In this document: positions 32,166 to 40,228 of the stretch, piece by piece
How the letters are laid out: every line of letters starts with the position of its first letter
Position numbering within the stretch: the stretch's first letter is position 1
Source of the DNA: Candidatus Limnocylindria bacterium
Lineage (GTDB): Bacteria; Chloroflexota; Limnocylindria; P2-11E
NCBI GenBank assembly: GCA_036523395.1
Contig: DATDEH010000048.1
Location: 1 to 41,870 of the forward strand
DNA length: 41,870 bases
Direction: 5' to 3'
The notes under the pieces: generated by a model
Seen by the model: the letters and a program-made list of their open reading frames with translations, nothing else
Told to the model about the DNA's origin: nothing
Databases searched by the model: none
Position numbers and translations under genes: made by a program

Positions 32166-33601
32166 GCATCATCCAGCTCCCGGTCGTCGAGCCACTGCCT
32201 GCCGCCGCACAGGCCCGATCAACGCGCGCTCTGTTGTCGCTGTCGGTGCTGGTCCTGCTCGCTGTGGACGTGGCGCTCGTCGCGGTCTCTTTCGTGCTCG
32301 CGTACGACGTGCGTTTCGTCCTCTCCGACGCGGTCGCCGAGGCATTTCCTTTCACGTTGTACCTTCGGACCGGAGTCCTCGTTGGCGCGATCGCGGCCGC
32401 ACTGCTCGTTCTCCAGGGGCTAGGCGATCTGGAGCGACGACGCTCGTGGCCGACGAGACTGCGCGCCATCACGTCCGCGCTCTCGACCGGGACGGTCATG
32501 GCCGTGGTCATAACGTTCGACCAGGACCAGCGTCTGTCTCGCGCGTGGCTCGCGATCGGTTGGACGCTCTCGCTCGTATCGATCATCGCGTGGCGCACGG
32601 CCGCACCGCCGGCGTACCTGGCTATCCGTCGCCGATTCGCTCCTCGGCGCAGGGCGCTTGTGGTCGGCGCCAACATCGTTGGCCAGGAGCTCGCGCGCGA
32701 GCTCGAGGCGCGCTACGAGGTCCTCGGGTACGTCGACAACGGCACGGATCTCCTTGCCCTCGACCGTCCGCTTCTGTCGCCGATCGCCGAGCTCGAGGCG
32801 GTCGTGCGCTCGGCAGCCGTCGATGAGATCGTCATCGCGCTACCCGCGGACAGGCGCGAGCAGGTCGATCGGGTGATCGCTCGTGGTTTCGGCCGTCAGG
32901 TCGACGTGAAGATCGTGACCGAGCTTGGCGAGCAGCTGCCGCGACGGTTGGAGCTGGGGCGATTCGGTTCGCGCCCGTACATCGCGTTCGCGCCCGTGGC
33001 TCCGGTGACGTGGCTCAAGCGCGCCGTCGATATCGTGCTCGCGACCTCTGCTCTTGCGCTGGGCTCACCGCTCCTTATTGCGATCGCGATCGCGATCCGA
33101 CTCGACTCCCGCGGCCCTCTGCTCTATCGCCAGCGGCGAGTGGGCAAAGACAGTGTTCCTTTCGAGATGCTGAAGTTCCGATCGATGTGCGTCGAGGCCG
33201 AAGGCATGTTGGCCGAGCTCAGTCAGCACAATGAAGCGACCGGCCCGATATTCAAGATGCGACGCGATCCGCGTGTGACCCGCGTGGGTCGGATCCTCCG
33301 GCGTTATAGCCTCGATGAGCTTCCTCAGCTCGTGAACGTGCTTCGCGGTGACATGAGCTTGGTCGGTCCGCGCCCGCCACTCCCTACAGAGGTCGCCAAG
33401 TACGAGGACTGGCAGATGGCGCGACTGCGCGCTCGGCCAGGGATGACCGGTCTCTGGCAGGTGAGCGGGCGCAGCGAAGTCCCCTTCAATGACATGGTCC
33501 GTCTCGACATCCATTACGTCCGGAACTGGTCGTTCGGCCTCGACCTCGAGATCATGCTGCGGACCATCCCGGCGGTCGTCGCGAACAAGGGCGCGTACTA
33601 G
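32162..33601 (+). CDS. Undecaprenyl-phosphate sugar phosphotransferase (initiating enzyme)
   Basis: 479 residues from ATG 32162 inside the ATGA overlap. Polytopic N-terminus (LLSLSVLVLLAVDVALVAVSFVLAY; LRTGVLVGAIAAALLVLQGLG and two more), a CoA-binding-like Rossmann region (RALVVGANIVGQELARELEARYEVLGYVDNG), then the bacterial sugar transferase domain: KRAVDIVLATSALALGSPLLIAIAIAIRL, GPLLYRQRRVGKDSVPFEMLKFRSM, RVGRILRRYSLDELPQLVNVLRGDMSLVGPRP, RPGMTGLWQVSGRS. This is the WbaP/CpsE layout; it moves a sugar-1-phosphate onto undecaprenyl phosphate and so starts EPS assembly. Confidence 0.95.
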   Translation: MSIIQLPVVEPLPAAAQARSTRALLSLSVLVLLAVDVALVAVSFVLAYDVRFVLSDAVAEAFPFTLYLRTGVLVGAIAAALLVLQGLGDLERRRSWPTRLRAITSALSTGTVMAVVITFDQDQRLSRAWLAIGWTLSLVSIIAWRTAAPPAYLAIRRRFAPRRRALVVGANIVGQELARELEARYEVLGYVDNGTDLLALDRPLLSPIAELEAVVRSAAVDEIVIALPADRREQVDRVIARGFGRQVDVKIVTELGEQLPRRLELGRFGSRPYIAFAPVAPVTWLKRAVDIVLATSALALGSPLLIAIAIAIRLDSRGPLLYRQRRVGKDSVPFEMLKFRSMCVEAEGMLAELSQHNEATGPIFKMRRDPRVTRVGRILRRYSLDELPQLVNVLRGDMSLVGPRPPLPTEVAKYEDWQMARLRARPGMTGLWQVSGRSEVPFNDMVRLDIHYVRNWSFGLDLEIMLRTIPAVVANKGAY

Positions 33602-33630
33602 CTCAACCGCTTCTCAACCTTCTGTGAACA
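33602..33630 (+). promoter_or_regulatory. 11-bp-periodic triple box before the GT4-Wzz-BYK unit
   Basis: CTCAACC (33602-33608), 4 bp, CTCAACC (33613-33619), 4 bp, GTGAACA (33624-33630). It begins at the base after the sugar-transferase stop codon and ends 33 bp before the GT4 start. No clear -10 follows. It matches the boxes at 18053 and 22525 through CTCAACCG-N3-CTCAACC. Confidence 0.65.
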
Positions 33631-33662
33631 GGCCCGAACGGGCTTGGCACGACCATCACTCT

Positions 33663-34781
33663 GTGCTCAGGGCTGCTTTCGTGATGGAACAAACCCTCGG
33701 CCACGTGACGCACGGCCAGAACCTCCGGGACGCAATCGCTCGCCAGACCACGATCGAGGCGAGCTGGATCCCGATCCCCTTCGAGGTTAGTGGCCCCGGG
33801 CGATACGTGCCGGCGTACGCGAACAACTGGTCGGTCCGCGCCAGCTATCGCGCCAGGCGCGGGTTGTCGGAGGTGCTCGCTACCTGGCAGCACGACGTTC
33901 TGTTCTTTCACACGCAGGTGACGTCGCTTTTCAGTGTTCGACTCATGCGCCGCCTGCCCGCGGTCGTGTCGCTCGACGCGACCCCAATTAACTTCGACTC
34001 CGTCGGAGCGGCCTACGGGCACTCCGCCGCCGGTCATACGTGGCTCGATGCGCGCAAGTCCTCAATGAATAGGGCGTCATTCCAGGCCGCGCGTGCGCTC
34101 GTGACCTGGTCCGAGTGGGCGGCCGCGTCGCTGGTGGCGGACTATGGCATCGACTCGGCGAAGATCTCGGTCATCGCGCCAGGTGCCGCTCGCGCGTTCT
34201 TCGCCATCGGAGCCGAGCGCCAGGCGAGCACAACGAGCGGTGGCGTGGTCCGTCTGCTGTTCGTGGGCGGCGACTTCCAACGGAAGGGTGGTGCGGATCT
34301 TCTTGGCGCATTTGCCGCAGCGCGCGCCGACGGCAAGGCTGAGCTCCACATCGTCACGCGTGATGCGGTCGCGTCTCGTCCCGGGGTGTTTGTGCATCGA
34401 GGGATTCGACCCAATAGCACCGAGCTCCTGGACCTCATTCGACAGTCGGACATCTTCGTGCTTCCAAGCCGCGGCGAGTGCCTGTCCATCGCGCTGATGG
34501 AAGCGACCGCGGCCGGCATGGCGGTCATCTCGACGAACGTCGGTGCGCTCGGCGAAGCGGCCGTCGACGGGCAGAACGCGCACGTCGTTGTCCCCGGCGA
34601 TCCGCGGGGTCTCAGGTCCGCGATCGCTTCGCTTGTCGAAGACAAGGCCCTGCGCACGCGGTTTGGGCGTGCCGGCCACGCTCTCGCGCGACAACGGTTC
34701 GACGCTGAGCGGAACAATCAGGCAATCCTCGACATTCTTGCGTCGGTCGCACGACCGATGGTCGCAAGGAGCGTGGCGTGA
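33663..34781 (+). CDS. Glycosyltransferase family 4
   Basis: 372 residues from GTG 33663 (VLRAAFVMEQTLGHVTHGQNLRDAI); ATG 33684 is an alternative. Upstream in-frame sequence overlaps the sugar transferase and the regulatory box and is rejected. Acceptor half: VLFFHTQVTSLFSVRLMRRLPAVVSLDATPINFDSVG. Donor half: LLFVGGDFQRKGGADLLGAFAAA, ELHIVTRDAV, FVHRGIRPNSTELLDLIRQSDIFVLPSRGECLSIALMEATAAGMAVISTNVGALGEAAVDGQNAHVVVPGDPRGL. A retaining EPS glycosyltransferase of unknown specificity. Four-base overlap (GTGA) with the Wzz-like gene downstream. Confidence 0.88.
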   Translation: MLRAAFVMEQTLGHVTHGQNLRDAIARQTTIEASWIPIPFEVSGPGRYVPAYANNWSVRASYRARRGLSEVLATWQHDVLFFHTQVTSLFSVRLMRRLPAVVSLDATPINFDSVGAAYGHSAAGHTWLDARKSSMNRASFQAARALVTWSEWAAASLVADYGIDSAKISVIAPGAARAFFAIGAERQASTTSGGVVRLLFVGGDFQRKGGADLLGAFAAARADGKAELHIVTRDAVASRPGVFVHRGIRPNSTELLDLIRQSDIFVLPSRGECLSIALMEATAAGMAVISTNVGALGEAAVDGQNAHVVVPGDPRGLRSAIASLVEDKALRTRFGRAGHALARQRFDAERNNQAILDILASVARPMVARSVA

Positions 34782-35842
34782 TCGAGAAGGTGCTCGAAGC
34801 GTTCTTCCGGCATTGGCTCCTGATTCTTCTGCCGGTCATCGTGATCCCATTGGATGTGGCTGCATCAGTGCTTTCGACACCGCCGCAGTACGAAGCGTCC
34901 GCGGGGATGTGGGTGGAGCAGGCGACGTACCTCAATTACAGCATTGACGACATCAATCGGTATCTCTCGCCAGCGCAGAACCAGCGCAACCGGCTCGTCG
35001 AGCTCATGCAGACGCGGAGCTTCCTTGATGCCGTCGCCAAGAACACAGGCTTGGCCGAGATCGCGGCGCGGCCGACGGGCAGCGACGATCTGCGGGATAT
35101 CTTCGCGCGTGACTTTGAGTCGAGCGCGACCGGTGACCATTTGCTCACGTTGAAATTCCGCGCGGAAAGCCGCGACCTCGCGCTGCAGGTCCTCAGCACG
35201 ATCTTCACGTCCTTCAGGACGCGAGCAGCGGCGGATCGCTACGGCCAGGCGCAGCTGGCGATCAGCTTTTATCAAACGAACCTCAGCGACGCCGAGGCGA
35301 CACTCGCGACGGCGCGAGCGGACCTCGCCAAGTTCCTCGCGGCCAACGTGAACATTGCGACGACGCTCAGCAGGAGCGGCGTCGACGTTGCTCGCGCGGA
35401 CCCTCAGTTCGCGGAGGCGCAGCGTCGAGTCGATGCCGCGCAGCGTGATGCCGACAAAGCCCGGGAATCGCTCGACCGCGCCGAGCTCGATGTGTCGGCG
35501 GGCACGAAGGGGTTCGAGCTCAGCTTCCGGCTGGCGGACGAACCGCAGGCCTCGCTGACCCCATCGCGTCAACTCAAGAAGGCGCTCATCTATCCGATCG
35601 CGGCACTCGTGTTCGGCGTGATCCTGAGCGCTTCGCTGTTATTCCTCTTCGCCCTGTCCGACCACTCGATCCGGTCGATCGCCGATCTCGCTCCTGACAC
35701 CGTGATCCTTGGGGTGCTTCCGCATCTGACGCCCGAAGGCGTGGCACGCAGGAGCGGACCAGCTGTGACGCGCCGGGCGGTCGCATTCGTGGCTGGCGCG
35801 ATCGTCCCCTTGCGCGGTGGAAAGGCGCGTGAGGCGTCATGA
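34778..35842 (+). CDS. Wzz/CpsC-type chain-length regulator
   Basis: 354 residues with two membrane helices: HWLLILLPVIVIPLDVAASVL (~12-32) and ALIYPIAALVFGVILSASLLFLFAL (~270-293). Between them lies an extracytoplasmic part with a long helical stretch (ISFYQTNLSDAEATLATARADLAKFL; FAEAQRRVDAAQRDADKARESLDRAEL) before the second helix, as in the Wzz/GNVR family, and a short C-terminal cytoplasmic tail. These proteins form a bell-shaped oligomer that sets polymer length and activate the adjacent BY-kinase. Separate Wzz and kinase polypeptides are typical of Gram-positive systems. GTG start in a GTGA overlap with GT4; four-base overlap with the kinase. Confidence 0.88.
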   Translation: MIEKVLEAFFRHWLLILLPVIVIPLDVAASVLSTPPQYEASAGMWVEQATYLNYSIDDINRYLSPAQNQRNRLVELMQTRSFLDAVAKNTGLAEIAARPTGSDDLRDIFARDFESSATGDHLLTLKFRAESRDLALQVLSTIFTSFRTRAAADRYGQAQLAISFYQTNLSDAEATLATARADLAKFLAANVNIATTLSRSGVDVARADPQFAEAQRRVDAAQRDADKARESLDRAELDVSAGTKGFELSFRLADEPQASLTPSRQLKKALIYPIAALVFGVILSASLLFLFALSDHSIRSIADLAPDTVILGVLPHLTPEGVARRSGPAVTRRAVAFVAGAIVPLRGGKAREAS

Positions 35843-36549
35843 CGAGCAAGACCGCTAGCTTCGCCCCTGGTCGCCTGGACGTCATCGACCTGCGGCCGCG
35901 CATCGCTCAGCCGCGACGGAACTGGCTGATCCCCGGCGCCGACGAGCTCTTCCGCTCGCTGTATACGGGTTTCGAGGTCATGCAAGGTGCGAGCTTCGCC
36001 GTGTGCAGCGCGGTATCCGGTGAGGGCAAGACCACCATCAGCCTCGGTCTCGCGCTGGCGATCGCACAGGACCTACCGGATAAGCGCGTCGTCGTGGTCG
36101 AGACCGATCTGTGGCACCCGGTGCTCGCGAAGGACTTCGGGATCGAGACGGTCCCCGGCCTCGTGGACAGTCTCCTCGATCGCGCGCCGGTGCTCAGCAC
36201 GCTGCGCTCGACGTCGCTCGATAACCTATCGCTCGTCGTCGCGGGCGGCGCGGTCGCCGGCGCGCAGCGGCTCCTGCGCTCGGCTCGAATGCCCCAGATC
36301 ATCGAGGAGCTGAGGCGAACGCACGACGTCCTCATCCTCGACACGCCCGCGGCGCTCGCGCACAGCGAGGTCGCGCTCCTGGCGCGTATGGTCGACGACG
36401 TCGTCTTCGTCGTCCGCACCGGGGTGACACCCGCGCACGCACTGACCTCTGCGCTCGGCCGGATCCAGGGAGCGAAGGTTCGCGGCATCATCGTGAACGA
36501 CGCGCGTTCATCGGTACCGGGCGCGGTCCGTCAGCTCGTCCACCTGTAG
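35839..36549 (+). CDS. BY-kinase-like P-loop ATPase (CpsD/Wzc kinase domain)
   Basis: 236 residues. Walker A SAVSGEGKTT (57-66), Walker A' VVVVETDLWHP (Asp90), Walker B VLILDTPA (Asp168), as in CpsD/CapB. The motif A' reads E-T-D where D-x-D is usual. The C-terminus (SSVPGAVRQLVHL) has no tyrosine cluster, and the protein has only one visible tyrosine (Tyr42), so the normal autophosphorylation-cycling site is missing. It may act as an ATP switch on the Wzz partner without tyrosine-tail phosphorylation. Overlaps the Wzz-like gene by four bases and is followed by a 47-residue membrane protein. Confidence 0.9.
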   Translation: MTSKTASFAPGRLDVIDLRPRIAQPRRNWLIPGADELFRSLYTGFEVMQGASFAVCSAVSGEGKTTISLGLALAIAQDLPDKRVVVVETDLWHPVLAKDFGIETVPGLVDSLLDRAPVLSTLRSTSLDNLSLVVAGGAVAGAQRLLRSARMPQIIEELRRTHDVLILDTPAALAHSEVALLARMVDDVVFVVRTGVTPAHALTSALGRIQGAKVRGIIVNDARSSVPGAVRQLVHL

Positions 36550-36558
36550 GTCGCAGCG

Positions 36559-36702
36559 ATGCAGCTTGTACTTGGGGCGATCGCGATCATCATCATCATC
36601 GGACTGTCTTCAGGTCGTTTCGACTGGCGTCACCAGAGCCTGGTCGTAGTCGTCGCCGTCGTACTGGTCTCGATCCAGTTCGTCTTCCCGCGCTTCCTCT
36701 AG
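36559..36702 (+). CDS. 47-residue membrane protein between BY-kinase and polymerase
   Basis: ATG 36559 to TAG 36702, filling the gap between two EPS genes exactly (9 bp after the kinase, 6 bp before the polymerase). Two hydrophobic segments (QLVLGAIAIIIIIGLSSG and SLVVVVAVVLVSIQFVFP) flank a short polar loop (RFDWRHQ), so it is probably a hairpin in the membrane. No family recognised. Position and spacing argue for a real, co-translated small protein, perhaps an accessory of the polymerase or the Wzz/kinase complex (inference). Confidence 0.65.
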   Translation: MQLVLGAIAIIIIIGLSSGRFDWRHQSLVVVVAVVLVSIQFVFPRFL

Positions 36703-36708
36703 ACGGCG

Positions 36709-38097
36709 ATGATCGCCCAGGACGTCCTCCTCGGTCGGTTGCCGGCGGTCGCGCTCAAAGCCAGCCCTGAGGCGGCGATCCAACGCGGCGGGGCAGCTCG
36801 GCTCGTGCTCAAGGTGACACTCGTATCCGTGATCGCATTCGAGGCGCAAACACCGGACCCGCTGATGGATCTCGGAACGTACATCCATCGCGGCATCGGA
36901 AGCTGGACCGGCCTGCCGATCATCTTCTCGCCGCTTGAGCTCCTCGTGGTCGTCGGGCTCCTCCTGGCGCTCGCGTCGGCCGCGACCGAGCGGCGGTCCG
37001 GTGCGGCGTCAAGCCTCGGCTGGCCAGTCGCGCTCTTCCTCATCGCGCTCGTGGCTGGCTTCGCACGTGGCGTACTGGGGGGCGGAGACATGTACGTGGG
37101 TCTCTGGGAGGGCCGATATCTCCTGTACATCCCGGCATGTTTTGCGATCGCGAGGATCTCTCTGAGGAGCGCACAACACGTGGCCTCGCTCTTCGGAACC
37201 GGATTGGTCGCAGCCACCGCGTTCGCTGTCGAAGGTGCCTATCGCAAGTTCGGACTGATCAACCCTGGCCTACTGCTCAGCAGTCCTGACCTCTTCTACG
37301 AGCACGACGACGTCATCTTCCTTGCGACGTTCCTGATCTTTGCCCTCTCGGCCTTCATCTTCCGCACGGCTGGTCGGATCAGGCTCCTCTCGATGGTCGC
37401 GGCTCCGGTCCTGATGTTCACGCTGCTCGCGTCGAATCGTCGCTCCGGGATCATCGTCCTGCTCGTTGGCCTTCTCGTCACGGCGCTCACCTTGCTTGTT
37501 GTGAGGCGAAAGGCGTTCTTCATCGGGATGATCCCGGCGCTGGTCGCCATCGTCGCGTACCTCGGCGTGTTCTGGGACGCCTCAGGAACGCTCGGCCAGC
37601 CGGCGCGCGCGCTGCGGTCGCTCTACGAGCCTGACGCGCGCGACGCGTCGTCAAACCTCTATCGGCTGCTCGAGACCTACAACATCAACGTGACCATCCA
37701 CTCGGATCCGATCCTCGGAGTCGGTTTCGGCCGCGAGTTCATCGTCGAGGCCACTCTGCCCGATCTTTCGTGGTGGCCCTTCTGGCGCTTCGAGACCCAC
37801 AACAACGTGCTGTGGATGTGGATGAAGACGGGGGTGTATGGCTATGTCGCGTTCTGGGCGCTGCTCGGGACCGCGATGAGTCGCGCTGCGTACTCGGCCA
37901 AACGCGTGGCGGATCCACGCCTCAAGTCGGCCGCGCTCTTCAGCTTGGTCGCATTAGTCGGGATCTTGGTGTACGGCTACGTCGACCTGGCATTCGTCTC
38001 GGGTCGCATCACCGTACTACTCGGCACCGTGCTGGGAGTCATCGCCGTCCTCCCGCGCGCGGATGCCAAGCGCGTTGTCGGGGAACCGAGCGCCTAA
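36709..38097 (+). CDS. O-antigen polymerase/ligase-like protein (Wzy)
   Basis: 462 residues with about ten to twelve membrane helices, among them LELLVVVGLLLALASAA, VALFLIALVAGFARGVLGG, DVIFLATFLIFALSAFIF, LLSMVAAPVLMFTLLAS and IIVLLVGLLVTALTLLVV. A large extracytoplasmic loop of the Wzy_C/O-antigen-ligase type contains DPILGVGFGREFIVEATLPDLSWWPFWRFETHNNVLWMWMKTGVYGY, with the family's H-N pair. It joins lipid-linked repeat units on the outer face of the membrane. Placed after kinase and small membrane protein and two bases before the acetyltransferase start. Confidence 0.88.
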   Translation: MIAQDVLLGRLPAVALKASPEAAIQRGGAARLVLKVTLVSVIAFEAQTPDPLMDLGTYIHRGIGSWTGLPIIFSPLELLVVVGLLLALASAATERRSGAASSLGWPVALFLIALVAGFARGVLGGGDMYVGLWEGRYLLYIPACFAIARISLRSAQHVASLFGTGLVAATAFAVEGAYRKFGLINPGLLLSSPDLFYEHDDVIFLATFLIFALSAFIFRTAGRIRLLSMVAAPVLMFTLLASNRRSGIIVLLVGLLVTALTLLVVRRKAFFIGMIPALVAIVAYLGVFWDASGTLGQPARALRSLYEPDARDASSNLYRLLETYNINVTIHSDPILGVGFGREFIVEATLPDLSWWPFWRFETHNNVLWMWMKTGVYGYVAFWALLGTAMSRAAYSAKRVADPRLKSAALFSLVALVGILVYGYVDLAFVSGRITVLLGTVLGVIAVLPRADAKRVVGEPSA

Positions 38098-38098
38098 C

Positions 38099-38683
38099 GT
38101 GGTCACCGATCGCGAATTGGGTCTCGGCGGTCTGATCCGTAGCGACGTCGTCGCGTGGGTCAGTCGCTGGTCGCAGCCCACCGCCGGTCGCATCGAAGAC
38201 CCGAGCTTCCTAACGGGTCTCCGCTACGCGTGGACGCAGCTCGGTCTGCGCGCGACGATCCTGTACCGCGTCAGCCACTCCCTCCACCGTTCGGGGATCC
38301 ACGTGCTGCCGGGGATGGTCGGTCGGCTGAATGCCACGCTCCACGGCATCGACATCCCGCCGTCGGTGCCGATCGGCCCAGGTCTCTACGTCCCTCATCC
38401 CTTCGGCACGGTCGTGATGGCGCGACGCATCGGCGCGGGCGCGACGCTGGTGAGCTGTGTCACGATCGGGATGCGCAACGAGCCGGCGTTCCCGCTCATC
38501 GGCGACAACGTGTACGTCAGCGCCGGCGCGCGCGTTCTCGGTGGGATCACGATCGGCAACAACGTAGCGATCGGCGCGAATGCCGTCGTCCTGCGAGACG
38601 TGCCGGACGATCATGTCGCCGTCGGTGTGCCCGCCGCGGCCCGTCCCCGCAGGTCTGAACGTCTCGCCGAGGTGGCGCAGTGA
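38099..38683 (+). CDS. Serine-acetyltransferase-like hexapeptide acyltransferase
   Basis: 194 residues from GTG 38099, two bases after the polymerase stop. The N-terminal helical part (FLTGLRYAWTQLGLRATILYRVSHSLHRSGI) and the left-handed beta-helix repeats (IPPSVPIGPGLYVPHPFGTVVMARRIGAGATLVSCVTIGMRNE, IGDNVYVSAGARVLGGITIGNNVAIGANAVVLRDVPDDHVAVGVPA) are of the CysE/EpsC-like type used in EPS loci. It likely O-acetylates a sugar using acetyl-CoA. The histidine of the active site can be placed in YVPHPFG. Four-base overlap with the GT2 downstream. Confidence 0.88.
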   Translation: MVTDRELGLGGLIRSDVVAWVSRWSQPTAGRIEDPSFLTGLRYAWTQLGLRATILYRVSHSLHRSGIHVLPGMVGRLNATLHGIDIPPSVPIGPGLYVPHPFGTVVMARRIGAGATLVSCVTIGMRNEPAFPLIGDNVYVSAGARVLGGITIGNNVAIGANAVVLRDVPDDHVAVGVPAAARPRRSERLAEVAQ

Positions 38684-39675
38684 CATCCACCCGGCCGGCG
38701 GTGAGTGTGGTCGTACCCACGTACGGCCGGCGCGCGAGTCTTGGGCGGTTACTGGACGCGCTCGCAGCGCAGCAGGGGCCAGCGGACTTCGAGGTCGTGG
38801 TTGTGGACGACGGGTCGATGGATGACACGCGCGCGTGGCTGCGTGCGCTGCGCACCCCGTACGCGCTGCACGTCGTGGAGCAGGCGAACGGCGGTCCGGC
38901 AGCTGCACGGAACCGGGGCGTCGTCGACGCCCTGGGAGAGCTCATCATCTTTCTCGACGACGACGTTGTCCCTGCCGCCGACCTCATCGCGAAGCACCGC
39001 GAGGCGCATCGCGACTGGCCCGACCGTGTGGTGACGGGTCCGATGCTCCCGCCGGCGAAGTGGCGCCGGCCTTCCTGGATCCGCTGGGAGGAGACCAAGC
39101 TCGTGCGCCAGTACGACGCGATGGCCGCACAACGATTCGAGTGCACGTATCGCCAGTTCTTCACCGGAAACGCATCACTGCGGCGTTCACACTTCCTAGC
39201 GGCTGGTGGCTTCGACACGGACTTTCGCCGCGCGGAGGACATCGAACTCGGTTACCGACTCGCCCGGCGCGGCCTCCGCTTCGTCTTCGAGCCGTCGGCG
39301 CGCGCGTGGCACTACCCGACGCGCTCCTTCGGCGCGTGGCGTCAGACTCCTTACCGGTACGGCCGCGCCGAGGTCGCGATGCATCGCGACAAGGGCAGCA
39401 ATACGTTGACCATCGCGTACCGAGAGCTCCAGGGGCGTCACATGCTCAGCCGCACGGTCGTCGCGCTCTGCGCGGGGAGTCACTTGCGATCCCGCCTCGC
39501 GGCGGCAGCATTCGTTGGGGTAGTCCACGCCGCAGGTTTCCTGCGCGCCGAGAAGGTCGCGAGCCTGTCACTGAGCGCGCTCTTCAACCTCTTGTACTGG
39601 CAGGGCGTTCACGATGAGCTCGAAGGAACGCCGCGGCAGATCGACCCTACGCGCGCGGCTGATCCAGCGTCCTGA
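38680..39675 (+). CDS. Glycosyltransferase family 2
   Basis: 331-residue GT-A enzyme. VSVVVPTYGRRASLGRLLDALAAQ, FEVVVVDDGSMDDTRAWL, NGGPAAARNRGVVDALGELIIFLDDDVVP (metal site DDD), FFTGNASLRRSHFLAAGGFDTDFRRAEDIELGYRLARRGLRF (acid ED). The C-terminus (LRSRLAAAAFVGVVHAAGFLRAEKVASLSLSALFNLLYWQGVHDEL) is partly hydrophobic and may sit at the membrane. Last gene of the plus-strand core operon. It runs tail to tail into the minus-strand acyltransferase with a 29-base overlap. Confidence 0.9.
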   Translation: MTSTRPAVSVVVPTYGRRASLGRLLDALAAQQGPADFEVVVVDDGSMDDTRAWLRALRTPYALHVVEQANGGPAAARNRGVVDALGELIIFLDDDVVPAADLIAKHREAHRDWPDRVVTGPMLPPAKWRRPSWIRWEETKLVRQYDAMAAQRFECTYRQFFTGNASLRRSHFLAAGGFDTDFRRAEDIELGYRLARRGLRFVFEPSARAWHYPTRSFGAWRQTPYRYGRAEVAMHRDKGSNTLTIAYRELQGRHMLSRTVVALCAGSHLRSRLAAAAFVGVVHAAGFLRAEKVASLSLSALFNLLYWQGVHDELEGTPRQIDPTRAADPAS

Positions 39676-40228
39676 TGACCCGCGCGGGTTGACCCGCCGC
39701 GATGGATCGCGGAGGAACGTTCCTCGTAACGACCGCGCCAGCACCGATGACGCTGTCGTGTCCGACGGTCACACCTTTGAGCACGATTGCGCGTGCCCCG
39801 ATCCACACGCGGTCCTCGATCGTGACTGCGGCCGCTGCGAACTCCTCACCAGGGAGCGGGTGCTGATCACTATCCATGATGATCACGTCGCGTCCGATCA
39901 TGCAGTCGCGCCCGATCTGCACTGAGCCCGCTGCGACTATCTCCGCGTTTCGATTGAGATAGGTGCCGTTGCCGATCTGGATCTTCGCCCCACGCCAGCA
40001 CTCGAGGCGGACCCCGGGGAAGAACGCGCAGTTCCCGACCTCGATCCATCCGCCCCGGTCATCGATCTCAGGGAGATGCCAGCCGCCGTGGACGACGATG
40101 ATTCCTGAGCGCGACAGGCGCGCCCGGACGATCAGGCCGAGGAGGTGGCCGCGGAGGCCGCCTTTGCGCAGCCGTGCCGCGGCGCGCTTGGCTGTACGGA
40201 TCGGCGTCTCGGCCTGCGCGACGTTCAT
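39647..40228 (-). CDS. Hexapeptide O-acyltransferase (WcaF/maltose acetyltransferase-like)
   Basis: 193 residues from ATG 40228 (ATGA overlap with the flippase stop). Left-handed beta-helix: IEVGNCAFFPGVRLECWRGAKIQIGNGTYLNRNAEIVAAGSVQIGRDCMIGRDVIIMDSDQHPL, then VTIEDRVWIGARAIVLKGVTVGHDSVIGAGAVVTRNVPPRSIAAGQPARVIR. The DSDQHPL histidine is the expected catalytic residue. It is a different subfamily from the serine-acetyltransferase-like gene at 38099. Probably O-acetylates an EPS sugar; coupled to the flippase gene. Confidence 0.9.
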   Translation of the reverse strand: MNVAQAETPIRTAKRAAARLRKGGLRGHLLGLIVRARLSRSGIIVVHGGWHLPEIDDRGGWIEVGNCAFFPGVRLECWRGAKIQIGNGTYLNRNAEIVAAGSVQIGRDCMIGRDVIIMDSDQHPLPGEEFAAAAVTIEDRVWIGARAIVLKGVTVGHDSVIGAGAVVTRNVPPRSIAAGQPARVIRTLDQPRA

